A stretch of 64,000 nucleotides of DNA from Pseudomonadota bacterium (GTDB taxonomy: Bacteria; Pseudomonadota; Alphaproteobacteria; Micavibrionales; CSBR16-224): positions 1,115,540 to 1,179,539 of the forward strand of contig CP053449.1 in NCBI GenBank assembly GCA_013285465.1, written 5' to 3'. Positions 17,295-26,290 of the stretch are shown piece by piece. The translations under genes and the position numbers were made by a program. How positions within the stretch are numbered: position 1 is the first letter of the stretch; each line of letters opens with the position of its first letter. The notes under the pieces are model-generated. The model did not search any database. It was not told where the DNA came from and was given only the letters and a program-made list of their open reading frames with translations.

Positions 17295-18167
17295 ATGCCG
17301 GAACAAAGCACGATAAACGCAAATGAAGAAACACGCCGCCTTGGTATTGTCGCCGGCGGCGGCGGTTTACCAAAAGCCGTGATCGACAGCTGCGTTGCCA
17401 ATAAAAAACCTTTCTTCATTCTCGCTTTGCAGGGGTTTACCGATCCCGCACTTATTGACGGACATCCGCATGAATGGGTGCGTCTGGGTGCTTTGGGGCA
17501 GGCATTCTCTATTTTAAAAAATGAAAATGTGACCGATATCGTGATGGCGGGGCGTTTGCGCCGCCCGTCTTTGCAGGAAATCCGCCCCGATGCGCGCGGG
17601 ATGCAGTTTTTTGCCAAATACGGCACGGCGGTGCTGGGAGATGACGGTATTTTGCGTGCGGTGTCACGGGAACTGGAGCTGGAAGGCTTTACGGTGATCG
17701 GCGCACAGGATGCGGCGGAGGATATTTTGGTTCCGCAAGGATTGCTGACCAAGAAAGGTCCGCAGAAACGGCATAAGCAGGATATTGCCCATGGCTGGAA
17801 AATTGCCTCCTTGCTGGGCGAGGCGGATGTCGGACAATCTGTTGTGCTGCAGGAAGGCTTGGTGCTGGGCGTGGAGGCGATTGAAGGCACGGATGCGCTG
17901 ATGAAACGCTGTACGGCATTGCGCCGTGCGGGGTTGTTGCCGGTGCTGGTTAAGCGCTGTAAGCCCAAGCAGGATTTGCGGGCGGATTTGCCGACCATCG
18001 GACTGGAAACCGTGGAAACGGCGCGTGATGCGGGTTTTGCCGGTATCGCGGCCGAGGCCGGAAAAACCGTCTTTCTTGACCGTGAGGCCGCACTTGCCGC
18101 TGCGAATAAGGCAGGCATGTTTATTTATGGCGTGACGGCGGATGATATAAACGATTTTCAGGCGTAA
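17295..18167 (+). CDS. lpxI: UDP-2,3-diacylglucosamine pyrophosphatase LpxI
   Basis: The 290-residue protein is of the former DUF1009 family. GIVAGGGGLPKAVIDSC opens the N-terminal domain. The C-terminal domain has GWKIASLLGEADVGQSVVLQ, EGLVLGVEAIEGTDAL and PTIGLETVE. LpxI cleaves UDP-2,3-diacylglucosamine to lipid X and UMP and replaces LpxH in alphaproteobacteria. It sits 10 nt after lpxA and 5 nt before lpxB, matching pathway order. Confidence 0.95.
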   Translation: MPEQSTINANEETRRLGIVAGGGGLPKAVIDSCVANKKPFFILALQGFTDPALIDGHPHEWVRLGALGQAFSILKNENVTDIVMAGRLRRPSLQEIRPDARGMQFFAKYGTAVLGDDGILRAVSRELELEGFTVIGAQDAAEDILVPQGLLTKKGPQKRHKQDIAHGWKIASLLGEADVGQSVVLQEGLVLGVEAIEGTDALMKRCTALRRAGLLPVLVKRCKPKQDLRADLPTIGLETVETARDAGFAGIAAEAGKTVFLDREAALAAANKAGMFIYGVTADDINDFQA

Positions 18168-18172
18168 AGGAT

Positions 18173-19318
18173 ATGGATGCAACGGCGCGGCACATCTATA
18201 TGATCGCAGGCGAAGCATCGGGAGACATTCTCGGCGCAGGTATCATGAAACAGCTGAAAGAAAAGGCGGCGGGTGATCTCCGCTTTTCCGGTATCGGCGG
18301 CGAGCTGATGGCGGCGGAGGGGATGTCTTCCCTGTTTCCGATGGAAACCCTCTCCGTGATGGGAGTGTGGGAGGTTTTGCCGCGCATTCCCGATCTGCTG
18401 GCGCGTATCAGACAAACGGTGCGCGATATTGAAGAAAAACAGCCTGATATTCTGGTGACGATCGACTCGCCGGATTTTTGTTTCCGCGTGGCAAAAGCCG
18501 TTAAAAAACGCGGCAAGGCCAAAATGCCGATCGTGCATGATGTTGCGCCCAGCGTCTGGGCATGGCGGCCGGGGCGGGCGAGACAAGTCGCGCAATTTCT
18601 GGATCATCTGCTGGCACTGCTGCCGTTCGAGCCGCCTTATTTTGAAAAAGAAGGGCTGGCCTGTACCTTCACAGGGCATCCGGTCATGGAAAACGAGGCT
18701 TTGGTCAAAGCGGATGGTGCGCGTTTCCGTGCGGAAAACGGTATTGCCGCCAATGAGTCTTTGCTATGTGTGCTGCCGGGCAGCCGTATGTCGGAACTGA
18801 CGCGGATGCTGCCGGTTTTTCGACAGACAGTTGAAAAGCTGAAAGCGGATCATAAAGGATTGAAGCTGGTCACCGTCACATTCCCGCATTTGCAGGAGGT
18901 GATTGAAAAAGCCTTTGACGGCCTGAATGTCATCATCAAGACAGCGGGAAAATATGATACCTTCGCCGCAGCGGATGCGGCTTTGGCAACATCGGGAACC
19001 GTGGCGCTGGAGCTGGCAGCAGTCGGCACGCCTGCCGTGATCGGCTACCGCATGAGCGCATTGAACGGCTTTCTGGCAAAATTGCTGGTGAAGGGCAAAT
19101 ATGCCAGCCTGCCCAATATCATTCTGGATGCGCCCGTTCTGCCGGAGCTGCTGCTGGAAAACTGCACGGTGGATAATCTGGTGCGGGAGGTCGGAACATT
19201 GCTGGATGACGGCGCGGCAGCGGAGGCGCAACGCAAGGCTTTTGCCGATATGCGGCAGAAATTTGAAGGGCTATCACCCTCCGCAACAGCCGCAGATGTT
19301 ATTTTGTCATTAATGTGA
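18173..19318 (+). CDS. lpxB: Lipid-A-disaccharide synthase LpxB
   Basis: The 381-residue GT19 glycosyltransferase begins with IAGEASGDILGAGIM and contains VAPSVWAWRPGRA, FTGHPVMEN and LPGSRMSEL (donor site). It condenses lipid X with UDP-diacylglucosamine at the membrane face. It is the last gene of the operon. Its final codons overlap by 9 nt the end of a convergent gene, so there is no room for an ordinary intergenic terminator. Confidence 0.96.
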   Translation: MDATARHIYMIAGEASGDILGAGIMKQLKEKAAGDLRFSGIGGELMAAEGMSSLFPMETLSVMGVWEVLPRIPDLLARIRQTVRDIEEKQPDILVTIDSPDFCFRVAKAVKKRGKAKMPIVHDVAPSVWAWRPGRARQVAQFLDHLLALLPFEPPYFEKEGLACTFTGHPVMENEALVKADGARFRAENGIAANESLLCVLPGSRMSELTRMLPVFRQTVEKLKADHKGLKLVTVTFPHLQEVIEKAFDGLNVIIKTAGKYDTFAAADAALATSGTVALELAAVGTPAVIGYRMSALNGFLAKLLVKGKYASLPNIILDAPVLPELLLENCTVDNLVREVGTLLDDGAAAEAQRKAFADMRQKFEGLSPSATAADVILSLM

Positions 19319-20089
19319 CGGTTTCGGTTTCGGCTTTTCCGGCTTGCGTACATAATCCGCATATTCATCGCGGTAAACAGCAAACAGAAAGGCCATCAGC
19401 AGGCCGGGAAGCCATGATCCGAGAATAAGGGACATGCCGATTTTTGTTTGCCCTGAAGAATCATCAGAAACTGCTGTTTGACTAATTTCTGCCGCTTTGG
19501 AAAAACGCGTCTGCATATCGGCATTGTCGGAAACACTGACAGTGCTGCGGGCTTCGTCCAGATGTTCGGCCACTGCTGAGCTGTTGATCATGTTCGGCAG
19601 TGATTCATCAACGGATGACCAGTCAAAATCACCGTCTTTGTTGTCCAGATCGGTCAGCATGTTTTTGAAATCGGTTTCCGAAATCGCCAGCCCGTCTTCG
19701 CCGCCATTGGTATAAAGACTGCCGAAGAAGCTTTGCGCGGCATCTTTAATCTGATATTCCGTGGCCATGACATCATCGGCCAGTTCCAGCACTTTATCAC
19801 GCTGTCCCAGCTGTTCATAGGCGGCCTGATCGCCTTTCAACTTGTTATAGGTGGTGACTTGCGTCAGCAGATCGGCTTTTTGTTCCTGCAGCTCTGCCAT
19901 GACGGTCTCGCTATTGGCAAGGCCTTGCGTATCCATTTCCTCATGGCTGATATTGCCCGTGATCGCCATAAAGGGCAGGACGGCAGCCGCCGTCAAACCG
20001 ACCACCCAATGGGTAAAATCATTATTGGTTTTATCAACGACGTGATAACCGATATTTTTCGCCTGATATTTCAGATTTTCCGCACTCAT
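19310..20089 (-). CDS. Unknown membrane protein with two helices and a helical middle domain
   Basis: The protein has 259 residues. One hydrophobic helix lies near residues 27-45 (VVGLTAAAVLPFMAITG), then about 150 mostly helical residues rich in Gln, Asp and Lys, then a second helix near 225-245 (IGMSLILGSWLPGLLMAFLF). A short charged tail ends RKPEKPKPKPSH. The layout suggests a periplasmic or cytoplasmic domain held by two anchors. I do not recognise a family. The start at 20089 has GAGG 7 nt upstream, and a good promoter lies just beyond. Its end overlaps lpxB. Confidence 0.7.
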   Translation of the reverse strand: MSAENLKYQAKNIGYHVVDKTNNDFTHWVVGLTAAAVLPFMAITGNISHEEMDTQGLANSETVMAELQEQKADLLTQVTTYNKLKGDQAAYEQLGQRDKVLELADDVMATEYQIKDAAQSFFGSLYTNGGEDGLAISETDFKNMLTDLDNKDGDFDWSSVDESLPNMINSSAVAEHLDEARSTVSVSDNADMQTRFSKAAEISQTAVSDDSSGQTKIGMSLILGSWLPGLLMAFLFAVYRDEYADYVRKPEKPKPKPSH

Positions 20090-20124
20090 GCTACAGCCTC
20101 GTTTTATATCATTATTTGCGCAAT

Positions 20125-20152
20125 ATATTAACATAAGATTATTAAAAGTCAA
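20125..20152 (-). promoter_or_regulatory. Promoter for the two-helix membrane protein
   Basis: On the minus strand -35 TTGACT (20147-20152), a 16-bp spacer and -10 TAATAT (20125-20130) are present. TG-T directly precedes the -10, forming an extended -10. It points at the gene starting at 20089. Confidence 0.55.
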
Positions 20153-20229
20153 GAAAAAGAAGGGAAAAATCCTATGCGCGGCGCGGGGAAACGCGCTATG
20201 ATAAGCTTATACGAAGGGAAGGATAAAAA

Positions 20230-21576
20230 ATGCTGACAGAACTGATGTTTTTCGGTTGCGGCGCGGCTTTAGGGGCGGCGGTGCTTTGGCTTGTCTTCCG
20301 CAAGCGGCTGTCGGGAGAGGAAGCGGCGGTTCTGCGCACCAAACTGGAACTGGCGGAAGAACATCACGAAAAACTGGCCGAAGAAAAGCAGAAATTCGTC
20401 GAACAGATGCAGGAGAAAATGGGCGACAGCTTCAAAGCCATGAGTCAGGAAGCACTCAACGCCAACCGCGAGACTTTTCTGGCACTGGCAAAGGAAAAGC
20501 TGAAACAATCGCAGGATGACGCACTGCATGATCTGGACAAACGCCATAAAGCCATTCAGGAACTGGTGAAACCGGTCAGCGACAGCCTCGAGAAAATGGA
20601 TCAGAAAATCGGCGTGCTGGAAAAAGAACGCCAGAATGCCTATGGCGAGCTGAAGCAATATCTTTCCAGTATGAAACTCGATCAGGAAAAGCTGCGCGGC
20701 GAAACCGCCTCGCTGGTACAGGCTTTGCGCTCACCGTCACAGCGCGGGCAATGGGGCGAATTGCAGCTGAAACGCACGCTGGAAATGGCCGGATTGGTCA
20801 AAGGCGTGCATTACGAAGAACAAGTCACGGTCAAAGGCGAGGGGCTGCACCAGCGCCCTGATGTTGTCGTGAAAATGCCGGGCGGCCAGTCCATCGTCAT
20901 TGATGCGAAAGTGCCGCTGGATGCCTATCTCGATTCCCTGAAAGACGGTATTTCGGAGGAGGAGCGCATGCGCGCCCTTGACCGCCATGCCGCGCATGTC
21001 CGCGCCCGCATCAAGGAACTCAGCAGCAAAGCCTATTGGGAACAATTCGACACGCCGGAATTTGTCGTGATGTTCCTGCCCGGTGAAAGCTATTTCAGCG
21101 CGGCGCTGGAACGCGACCCGTCATTGCTGGAGGCAGGGATTGACCACCGCGTGTTGCCTGCATCCCCGACAACGCTGATTTCGCTGCTCAAAGCGGTCAG
21201 CTATGGCTGGCGTCAGGAAAAACTCGCCCAGAATGCACAGGAAATTTCCATGCTCGGCAAAGACCTTTATAAACGCCTTGCCGTCTTTGGCGGCCATATG
21301 CACAAGGTCGGCAAAGGCATTGCCGGCGCGATGAGCAGCTATAATCAGGCCGTCGGTTCGCTGGAGCGCAATGTTTTCTCCGCGGCCCGTAAATTCGACG
21401 CGCTGGAGGTCACAACCGACCAAACCCAGCTCCCCGATCTTGACCCGCTGGACCAAAGTCCGCGCCCGCTGCTCAGCGAGGATATCAAAACCACGCTGCC
21501 TGATGCCGCACCCGCAGATGATACGGAAGATGACGGCGCCGAAGAGCCGCCGAAAAAAGCGCGGAAAAAAGCCTGA
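20230..21576 (+). CDS. rmuC: DNA recombination protein RmuC
   Basis: The protein has 448 residues. It has one N-terminal membrane helix (GCGAALGAAVLWLVF) and a long coiled coil to about residue 170. The RmuC nuclease-like core follows (SQRGQWGELQLKRTLE, RPDVVVKMPGGQSIVIDAKVPLDAYL, VMFLPGESYFSAAL). The tail is acidic then Lys-rich. It is thought to limit DNA inversions and rearrangements. The core resembles PD-(D/E)XK nucleases. It is followed by rnpB on the opposite strand. Confidence 0.93.
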   Translation: MLTELMFFGCGAALGAAVLWLVFRKRLSGEEAAVLRTKLELAEEHHEKLAEEKQKFVEQMQEKMGDSFKAMSQEALNANRETFLALAKEKLKQSQDDALHDLDKRHKAIQELVKPVSDSLEKMDQKIGVLEKERQNAYGELKQYLSSMKLDQEKLRGETASLVQALRSPSQRGQWGELQLKRTLEMAGLVKGVHYEEQVTVKGEGLHQRPDVVVKMPGGQSIVIDAKVPLDAYLDSLKDGISEEERMRALDRHAAHVRARIKELSSKAYWEQFDTPEFVVMFLPGESYFSAALERDPSLLEAGIDHRVLPASPTTLISLLKAVSYGWRQEKLAQNAQEISMLGKDLYKRLAVFGGHMHKVGKGIAGAMSSYNQAVGSLERNVFSAARKFDALEVTTDQTQLPDLDPLDQSPRPLLSEDIKTTLPDAAPADDTEDDGAEEPPKKARKKA

Positions 21577-21587
21577 AAATAAAAAAA

Positions 21588-21950
21588 AGCCGGACGGCCT
21601 GTAAGCCGGGTTCTGTCGAGGACGGTTATTCATCTGGGACGCATGTTGCCATGCGCCTCTAGCAATCTACCCGGGCGACGGGCGCGGAAATGCGCCATAT
21701 GCCGCCCCTATTTGATCTTGCTCCCGGCGGGGTTTACCATGCCGTCTGCCGTTACCGGAGACGCGGTGCGCTCTTACCGCACCATTTCACCCTTACCCGA
21801 CCGAAGTCAGGCGGTATCTTTCTGTTGCACTAGCCGTAACAGCGGATAAATCCGCTGCCCCCGGTCGTTAACCGGCGCCGTATTTCCGTGGAGCCCGGAC
21901 TTTCCTCGGCACGTTCAAAACGCGCCGCAACCGTCCGGCCATCCGGCTGA
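21588..21950 (-). ncRNA. rnpB: RNase P RNA (class A)
   Basis: Read on the minus strand the region starts AGCCGGATGGCCGGACGG and contains GAGGAAAGTCCGGGCTCC, the universal P4 core. It ends with GACAGAACCCGGCTTACAG, the other half of P4, then a closing TCCGGCT that pairs with the 5' AGCCGGA. A run of eight T residues (21580-21587 on the minus strand) follows and would terminate it. The length of about 360 nt fits bacterial type A. It is the catalytic RNA that matures tRNA 5' ends. The ends are estimated from the P1 pairing. Confidence 0.95.
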
Positions 21951-21964
21951 GGGGAACTCTACAC

Positions 21965-22606
21965 TTAAAAAAGTTTGACCGCAACTGTCATGCCGTCGGT
22001 GGTGGGCAAAAGGATGGAGCAGTATTTTTTCGGATCCGCCATACGGGCATTGAAAGTCTTCATGATCTCATTCGTGCTTTGGCGGATACGGGCGGGCAGG
22101 GGCTCGTCCTCTTTCAGGAACACCGCACCGGACAGCAGCGTGTTATCGGCGGCAATCAAACCGCCTTTGCGGATATTTTTTTCCGCCCAGTCGAGATAAT
22201 CCAGATATTGCCGCTTATCCGCATCAATAAACACCATATCAAAAGGCGCTTTATCTTCCAGAGCATGCAGCTGCCCCAACGCATCACCATGCATCAATGT
22301 GACATTTTTAACCTTTTTCAGCGTTTCTTCCGCCAGCGCAAAGCGGGCATCATCACGCTCAATCGTATAAATGCGTCCGCCTTTCGGCACGGCGCGGGAC
22401 ATCCACAGCGCGGAATATCCCGCCAATGTGCCGATTTCAACAATATTTTTCGCATTGCTGAGCTTGATTAGAAATTGCAGTAATTTGCCGTCCTCGGCGG
22501 CGATCTGGATCGGCTCGGTCGATGTTTCGGTGCGGCGTACCACATCCAGCAGCGCGGCATCCTCTGCCGCGAAAAGTGCGCGAATATAATCTTGTTGCCT
22601 GTTCAT
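21965..22606 (-). CDS. Class I SAM-dependent O-methyltransferase
   Basis: The 213-residue protein is of the caffeoyl-CoA/catechol O-methyltransferase-like family. EIGTLAGYSALWMSRAVP is the SAM-binding motif I, followed by YTIERDDARF. FIDADKRQYLDYLDWA carries the metal-binding Asp, and KGGLIAADNTLLSG is the strand after it. The methyl acceptor is not predictable. It lies directly upstream of rnpB on the same strand, only about 14 nt from the RNA 5' end. Confidence 0.88.
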   Translation of the reverse strand: MNRQQDYIRALFAAEDAALLDVVRRTETSTEPIQIAAEDGKLLQFLIKLSNAKNIVEIGTLAGYSALWMSRAVPKGGRIYTIERDDARFALAEETLKKVKNVTLMHGDALGQLHALEDKAPFDMVFIDADKRQYLDYLDWAEKNIRKGGLIAADNTLLSGAVFLKEDEPLPARIRQSTNEIMKTFNARMADPKKYCSILLPTTDGMTVAVKLF

Positions 22607-22656
22607 ATCTTCAGTTATAAAGGATCAGCGTTAAAAAACGGTAAGGATGACAGAGA

Positions 22657-23490
22657 ATGCCCGAATTGCCTGAGGTGGAAACGGTACGGCGCGGATTAAT
22701 CCCCGTGCTGGAAAACCGCAAAATCACGGAATATATCCAGAACAGACCGGATTTACGCTTTCCGATTCCCGCGGATATGCGCCGCGCATTGCAGGGCGCA
22801 ACGGTGACGGCACTCAGGCGGCGGGGAAAATATCTGATTCTCGATGTTGATAGCGGCTTCCATGTCTGCTGGCATCTGGGTATGTCGGGGCAGATGCGTA
22901 TAGATCGCGCGGAAGAAAAACATGACCATATTATTCTGAAAACGGAAGAGGGACGCAGCGTCAGCTTCAACGATCCGCGCCGCTTCGGCTATGTGCTGAC
23001 GGCAAAGGCGGGGGAGCTTGATAACATGCCGCATTTCCAAAAAATGGGTCCCGAACCGCTGGATGATGCGCATTTTCACGGCGGTTATCTGTTTGAAAGA
23101 TTCGCAGACCGGAAAGCACCGCTGAAATCTGCGCTGCTGGATCAGCATATCGTCGCAGGACTGGGCAATATCTATGTTTGCGAAGCGCTGTATCACGCAG
23201 GGCTGCATCCGGCGACAGCAGCGGGCAAGCTTGATGAGATGCAATGCCGCGTGCTGGTCGATGCCGTGCGCCGCGTTATCAGCCGTGCGATCGAAGCGGG
23301 CGGGTCAACGCTGGGCGATGCGCGCTATGTACAGCCATCGGGCGAGCTGGGCTATTTTCAGCTGGAAATGGCGGCCTATGGGCGCGAAGGTGAAAAATGC
23401 GGGCTGAACGGCTGCAACGGCACGATCGAGCGCATTGTGCAGGCGGGACGTTCAAGCTTTTATTGTCCCCTCCATCAATTGCCGTTATAG
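22657..23490 (+). CDS. mutM: Formamidopyrimidine-DNA glycosylase (Fpg/MutM)
   Basis: The 277-residue protein starts MPELPEVETV, with the catalytic Pro2 and Glu3. It includes the H2TH region (SALLDQHIVAGLGNIYVCEAL) with the conserved Lys upstream. It removes 8-oxoguanine and nicks the abasic site. The C-terminal zinc finger is unusual. It reads CGLNGC, then CPLH, giving spacing C-x4-C...C-x2-H instead of the usual C-x2-C...C-x2-C. The enzyme may still hold zinc with a CCCH set. Neighbours follow the alphaproteobacterial order mutM-ech-rpsT. Confidence 0.95.
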   Translation: MPELPEVETVRRGLIPVLENRKITEYIQNRPDLRFPIPADMRRALQGATVTALRRRGKYLILDVDSGFHVCWHLGMSGQMRIDRAEEKHDHIILKTEEGRSVSFNDPRRFGYVLTAKAGELDNMPHFQKMGPEPLDDAHFHGGYLFERFADRKAPLKSALLDQHIVAGLGNIYVCEALYHAGLHPATAAGKLDEMQCRVLVDAVRRVISRAIEAGGSTLGDARYVQPSGELGYFQLEMAAYGREGEKCGLNGCNGTIERIVQAGRSSFYCPLHQLPL

Positions 23491-23514
23491 TATCAGGCGA
23501 TATAAGGGAGAAAT

Positions 23515-23889
23515 ATGATGAAGATCAAAAATTGCCTTGCCGCATGCGCCGTGGCGTTGCCGCTGTTCTTTGCGGGCGCGGCTTTTGCGTCCTCTTCCCA
23601 GTTTTTTACCGCTGTCTCCGATCTGCCTTTGATGCCGGGTTTTATCGAGCAGCTGGATGAAAATATGGTGTTCGACAAGCCGGAAGGCCGCATCATCGAA
23701 ACCGAAGCCGTCGGCAAAGCGGAGCGGGACGGGGCGGAGCGTTTTTATCTTGAAACCCTGCCGCAGCTGGGCTGGAAGTTTATCGGCGGCAGCCGCTTCG
23801 AGCGCGAAGGGGAAGTGCTGGAAATCGGCTTTGCAGAGCAGGAACAGGGCTATATCAGCATTCATATCATCGTTAAACCGAAAGGATAA
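23515..23889 (+). CDS. Small secreted protein of unknown function
   Basis: The 124-residue protein has a signal peptide ([19 protein letters not shown], cleavage near AFASS). The mature part is about 98 residues with [12 protein letters not shown] and a Glu/Arg-rich beta-type C-terminal half ([24 protein letters not shown]). Similar small proteins appear between mutM and enoyl-CoA hydratase in related bacteria, to my memory. No function is known to me. GGGAGA upstream supports ATG 23515. It is probably co-transcribed with the hydratase 5 nt on. Confidence 0.75.
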   Translation: MMKIKNCLAACAVALPLFFAGAAFASSSQFFTAVSDLPLMPGFIEQLDENMVFDKPEGRIIETEAVGKAERDGAERFYLETLPQLGWKFIGGSRFEREGEVLEIGFAEQEQGYISIHIIVKPKG

Positions 23890-23894
23890 GCGCC

Positions 23895-24671
23895 ATGAGT
23901 GATTTTATTAAAACGGAAATTATTGACGGCAAAGTCGGTGTGATCCGCCTGGATCGCCCTGATGCGCTGAACGCGCTCTGCGGTCAGCTGATGGATGAAC
24001 TCTCTGCCGCGCTGGATATTTTCGAAGCCGATGAAAATATCGGCTGTATGATTATCACCGGCAATGAAAAAGCCTTTGCCGCAGGCGCGGATATCAAGGA
24101 AATGCAGTCGAAAAGCTTTTCCGATGTTTATGTCGGCAATATGCTGAACAAAAACTGGGAACGGCTGTTGACCTGCCGCAAACCGGTGATTGCGGCGGTT
24201 GCGGGTTATGCGCTGGGCGGCGGTTGTGAACTCGCGATGATGTGCGATATCCTTCTTGCTGCGGATAATGCGAAATTCGGCCAGCCTGAAATTAAAATCG
24301 GCACATTGCCCGGTATTGGCGGCACGCAGCGCTTAACGCGTTTGATCGGCAAGCCGAAAGCCATGGAAATGTGTCTGACGGGCCGCATGATCGGCGCGGA
24401 AGAAGCGGTGCAGGCCGGGCTTGCAGCGCGTGTCGTGCCGCTGGACAAACTGATGGATGAGGCGCTGGAGGCGGCAAAAACAATCGCCGATATGTCGCTG
24501 CCTGCCGTGATGATGGTCAAAGAAGCGGTGAATCGCGCCTATGAAACCACATTGGCCGAAGGGCTGCATTTTGAACGCCGGTTGTTCTATGCCAGCTTTG
24601 CCACCGAGGATCAAAAAGAGGGTATGCAGGCCTTTATCGAGAAGCGCGCGGCGAATTTTTCCGGAAAATAA
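23895..24671 (+). CDS. Enoyl-CoA hydratase
   Basis: The 258-residue crotonase-fold protein has [11 protein letters not shown] (CoA oxyanion hole), [13 protein letters not shown] with the first catalytic Glu, and [18 protein letters not shown] with the second Glu and signature. It hydrates 2-enoyl-CoA in beta-oxidation. It closely fits the short-chain enoyl-CoA hydratase (FadB1/Ech) type that precedes rpsT in many alphaproteobacteria. Confidence 0.94.
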   Translation: MSDFIKTEIIDGKVGVIRLDRPDALNALCGQLMDELSAALDIFEADENIGCMIITGNEKAFAAGADIKEMQSKSFSDVYVGNMLNKNWERLLTCRKPVIAAVAGYALGGGCELAMMCDILLAADNAKFGQPEIKIGTLPGIGGTQRLTRLIGKPKAMEMCLTGRMIGAEEAVQAGLAARVVPLDKLMDEALEAAKTIADMSLPAVMMVKEAVNRAYETTLAEGLHFERRLFYASFATEDQKEGMQAFIEKRAANFSGK

Positions 24672-24712
24672 CGCGCGGCGGCTTTTTTTACGTATTTTCT
24701 GTAAAAATCCTG

Positions 24713-24741
24713 TTGACTTGAGGTATGAAACCCTCTAAAAA
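24713..24741 (+). promoter_or_regulatory. Putative promoter for rpsT
   Basis: TTGACT (24713-24718), a 17-bp spacer and TAAAAA (24736-24741) match sigma-70 boxes at 5/6 and 4/6. They would give a leader of about 90 nt before rpsT. Confidence 0.45.
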
Positions 24742-24840
24742 GGCGTTTGTGTATTGGTTTCACCAAACGGCGAGGCAGTGTTTCAGGGTAGGAAATCCCG
24801 CGCTTTTGACCGTTTTTGAAGAACAACTAGGAAGGTTTGT

Positions 24841-25107
24841 ATGGCACATCATAAGTCTGCAAAAAAACGTATTCGTCGTAACGATCGCCGCCGCGTCATC
24901 AACAAAGACCGGGTTTCGCGTATTCGCACCTTTATCCGCAAGGTAGAGGAAGCCATTGGTTCCGGCGATAAAACTGCGGCTGATGCTGCATTTAAACTGG
25001 CGCAGCCTGAAATTCAGCGCGGCGTTACCAAAGGCGTGTTGCACCAGAATACGGTTGCACGCAAATTGTCGCGCCTGTCGCGACGCATTAAGGCTCTGGC
25101 TGCTTAA
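24841..25107 (+). CDS. rpsT: 30S ribosomal protein S20
   Basis: The 88-residue basic helical protein begins [17 protein letters not shown], the S20 signature, and ends with the usual helix ([14 protein letters not shown]). It binds 16S rRNA at the base of the 30S body. AGGAAGG lies upstream of the start. In many alphaproteobacteria dnaA follows this gene, but here it does not. Confidence 0.98.
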   Translation: MAHHKSAKKRIRRNDRRRVINKDRVSRIRTFIRKVEEAIGSGDKTAADAAFKLAQPEIQRGVTKGVLHQNTVARKLSRLSRRIKALAA

Positions 25108-25210
25108 TTCCACGCCGGCGCTTTTTTAAACTCAAGTCTTTTCAGCCGTAAGGCTGTTATATATTTTTATTGCGTAATACGAGAGCCGTTTCATAGAGGA
25201 GACGTGTGTG

Positions 25211-25489
25211 ATGAATTCTGAGTCTTTAAAAGATGAATTTCGCCCGTTAAGGGACGAAAAACAATATAAAACAACACTTCGTGAGCTGGGCGAATTGCGC
25301 CGTGCATTTGACAAGGAAGTGAACCCCAATCTGAACAAATATGATCCCGAAGTCGTTGCTGCCAGCAAACAGGCAGTGGACGAGCTGATCGGTGAACTGG
25401 AAGAGCGTGTGCGCGATTACGAATCCCGCCGCAATACGACCCCGCCGGCATATTCCTTTGGCGGCTACGCGGCCGGCGGCCGGCGCTAA
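25211..25489 (+). CDS. Small charged helical protein of unknown function
   Basis: The 92-residue protein is rich in Glu, Arg and Lys (LKDEFRPLRDEKQYKTTLREL, split by short turns) with a predicted coiled-coil core. It has a Gly/Pro-rich tail (TPPAYSFGGYAAGGRR). There is no signal peptide or membrane helix. AGAGGAG lies about 10 nt upstream of the ATG. An in-frame GTG sits one codon earlier. I do not recognise it. A strong terminator follows. Confidence 0.65.
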   Translation: MNSESLKDEFRPLRDEKQYKTTLRELGELRRAFDKEVNPNLNKYDPEVVAASKQAVDELIGELEERVRDYESRRNTTPPAYSFGGYAAGGRR

Positions 25490-25493
25490 AAAA

Positions 25494-25524
25494 AACGCCC
25501 GACATCTCTATCGGGCGTTCTCTC
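25494..25524 (+). terminator. Intrinsic terminator
   Basis: The perfect stem AACGCCCGA / TCGGGCGTT with an 8-base loop is followed by CTCTC-AATTCTTT and preceded by eight A residues. It can therefore serve the + gene ending at 25489 and the convergent - gene ending at 25548. Confidence 0.85.
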
Positions 25525-25547
25525 AATTCTTTGACAATGATCTGATG

Positions 25548-26225
25548 TTACATTGATGCCTGTACGCCTTTTTTGCGTTTTTGACCCGGATGCCGTACGC
25601 CGGGCTTTTGCCCGTTATTGAGTTTAATGCCGTCCAGTGCCTGTTCAAGGCGGTTCATGCCTGCGCCGTGTTCTCTGTGCAGATCGGCGGGAAGATGGCT
25701 GATGCCTTGCTCCAGACGCGATAATTGCTCGGGCGAGAACAGGTATTTGTTGTCGCGCGCTTCCATCAGCTTGGCTTCAACCGTCAGCAGGTTATCCAGT
25801 TTGGCACGCGCCGTACCGGCGGCGAATTTCGATTGATTAAGAGAGGTAGAGGTCATCAGGTCTTTGCCTTGTTTGGGCTTTTGACCATCATTCTTTTTGC
25901 CGTCATTTTTCTTTTTACCGCCCAGCATATCCTGCTTTTGCGGCTGAAAATCCTGCAATAATCCCATAACCTGATCCACAAACAAGCCGATACCGAGCGC
26001 ATCGCCCATTTTCGGTTGCTGAAATTTTGACGTGGCTTTGTTGTCTTTTTTTCCTTTTGTGGAGGTAATATCGGTGGCGCCGGAAGGGGCGGTGCTGCCG
26101 CCAAAACGTGTTTCGGCCTCGAGAATGCGCTTTTCTGAAGAGACATGTTTCAGGCTGTCTTCAATCTTGCTGGCTTCAAGGTTTTCGGCCTTGCCTTCGG
26201 TCATTGACGGTGCTTTTGGTGTCAT
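25548..26225 (-). CDS. Unknown soluble, largely disordered protein
   Basis: The protein has 225 residues. The first ~130 residues are low complexity and rich in Lys, Gln, Ser and Thr, with a repeated KKNDGKKNDGQKPKQGK segment. One possible helix is GIGLFVDQVMGLLQDF. Residues ~130-210 look helical (ARAKLDNLLTVEAKLMEA, SPEQLSRLEQGISHLPADL, GMNRLEQALDGI). The tail is basic (GQKRKKGVQASM). No signal peptide or domain is recognised. Start 26225 has AGGGA upstream. It has a near-consensus promoter with an adjacent palindrome, so it is likely expressed strongly or under control. Confidence 0.65.
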   Translation of the reverse strand: MTPKAPSMTEGKAENLEASKIEDSLKHVSSEKRILEAETRFGGSTAPSGATDITSTKGKKDNKATSKFQQPKMGDALGIGLFVDQVMGLLQDFQPQKQDMLGGKKKNDGKKNDGQKPKQGKDLMTSTSLNQSKFAAGTARAKLDNLLTVEAKLMEARDNKYLFSPEQLSRLEQGISHLPADLHREHGAGMNRLEQALDGIKLNNGQKPGVRHPGQKRKKGVQASM

Positions 26226-26259
26226 ATTTTTTCCCTGCACGATATACAATTATGCTCCC

Positions 26260-26288
26260 ATTATACCATGGAGTGGAGGTTGCGTCAA
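26260..26288 (-). promoter_or_regulatory. Near-consensus sigma-70 promoter of the unknown gene 25548-26225
   Basis: On the minus strand -35 TTGACG (26283-26288), exactly 17 bp, then -10 TATAAT (26260-26265). Only one base differs from consensus. The predicted start lies about 28 nt upstream of the start codon. Confidence 0.75.
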
Positions 26289-26290
26289 AC

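Noticed and set aside
16391-18118. Long open frame on the minus strand (575 codons) opposite lpxA and lpxI
   Set aside because: It lies opposite two well-defined essential genes, has no family motif and uses a codon pattern mirrored from the + genes. It is a shadow of their third-base bias.
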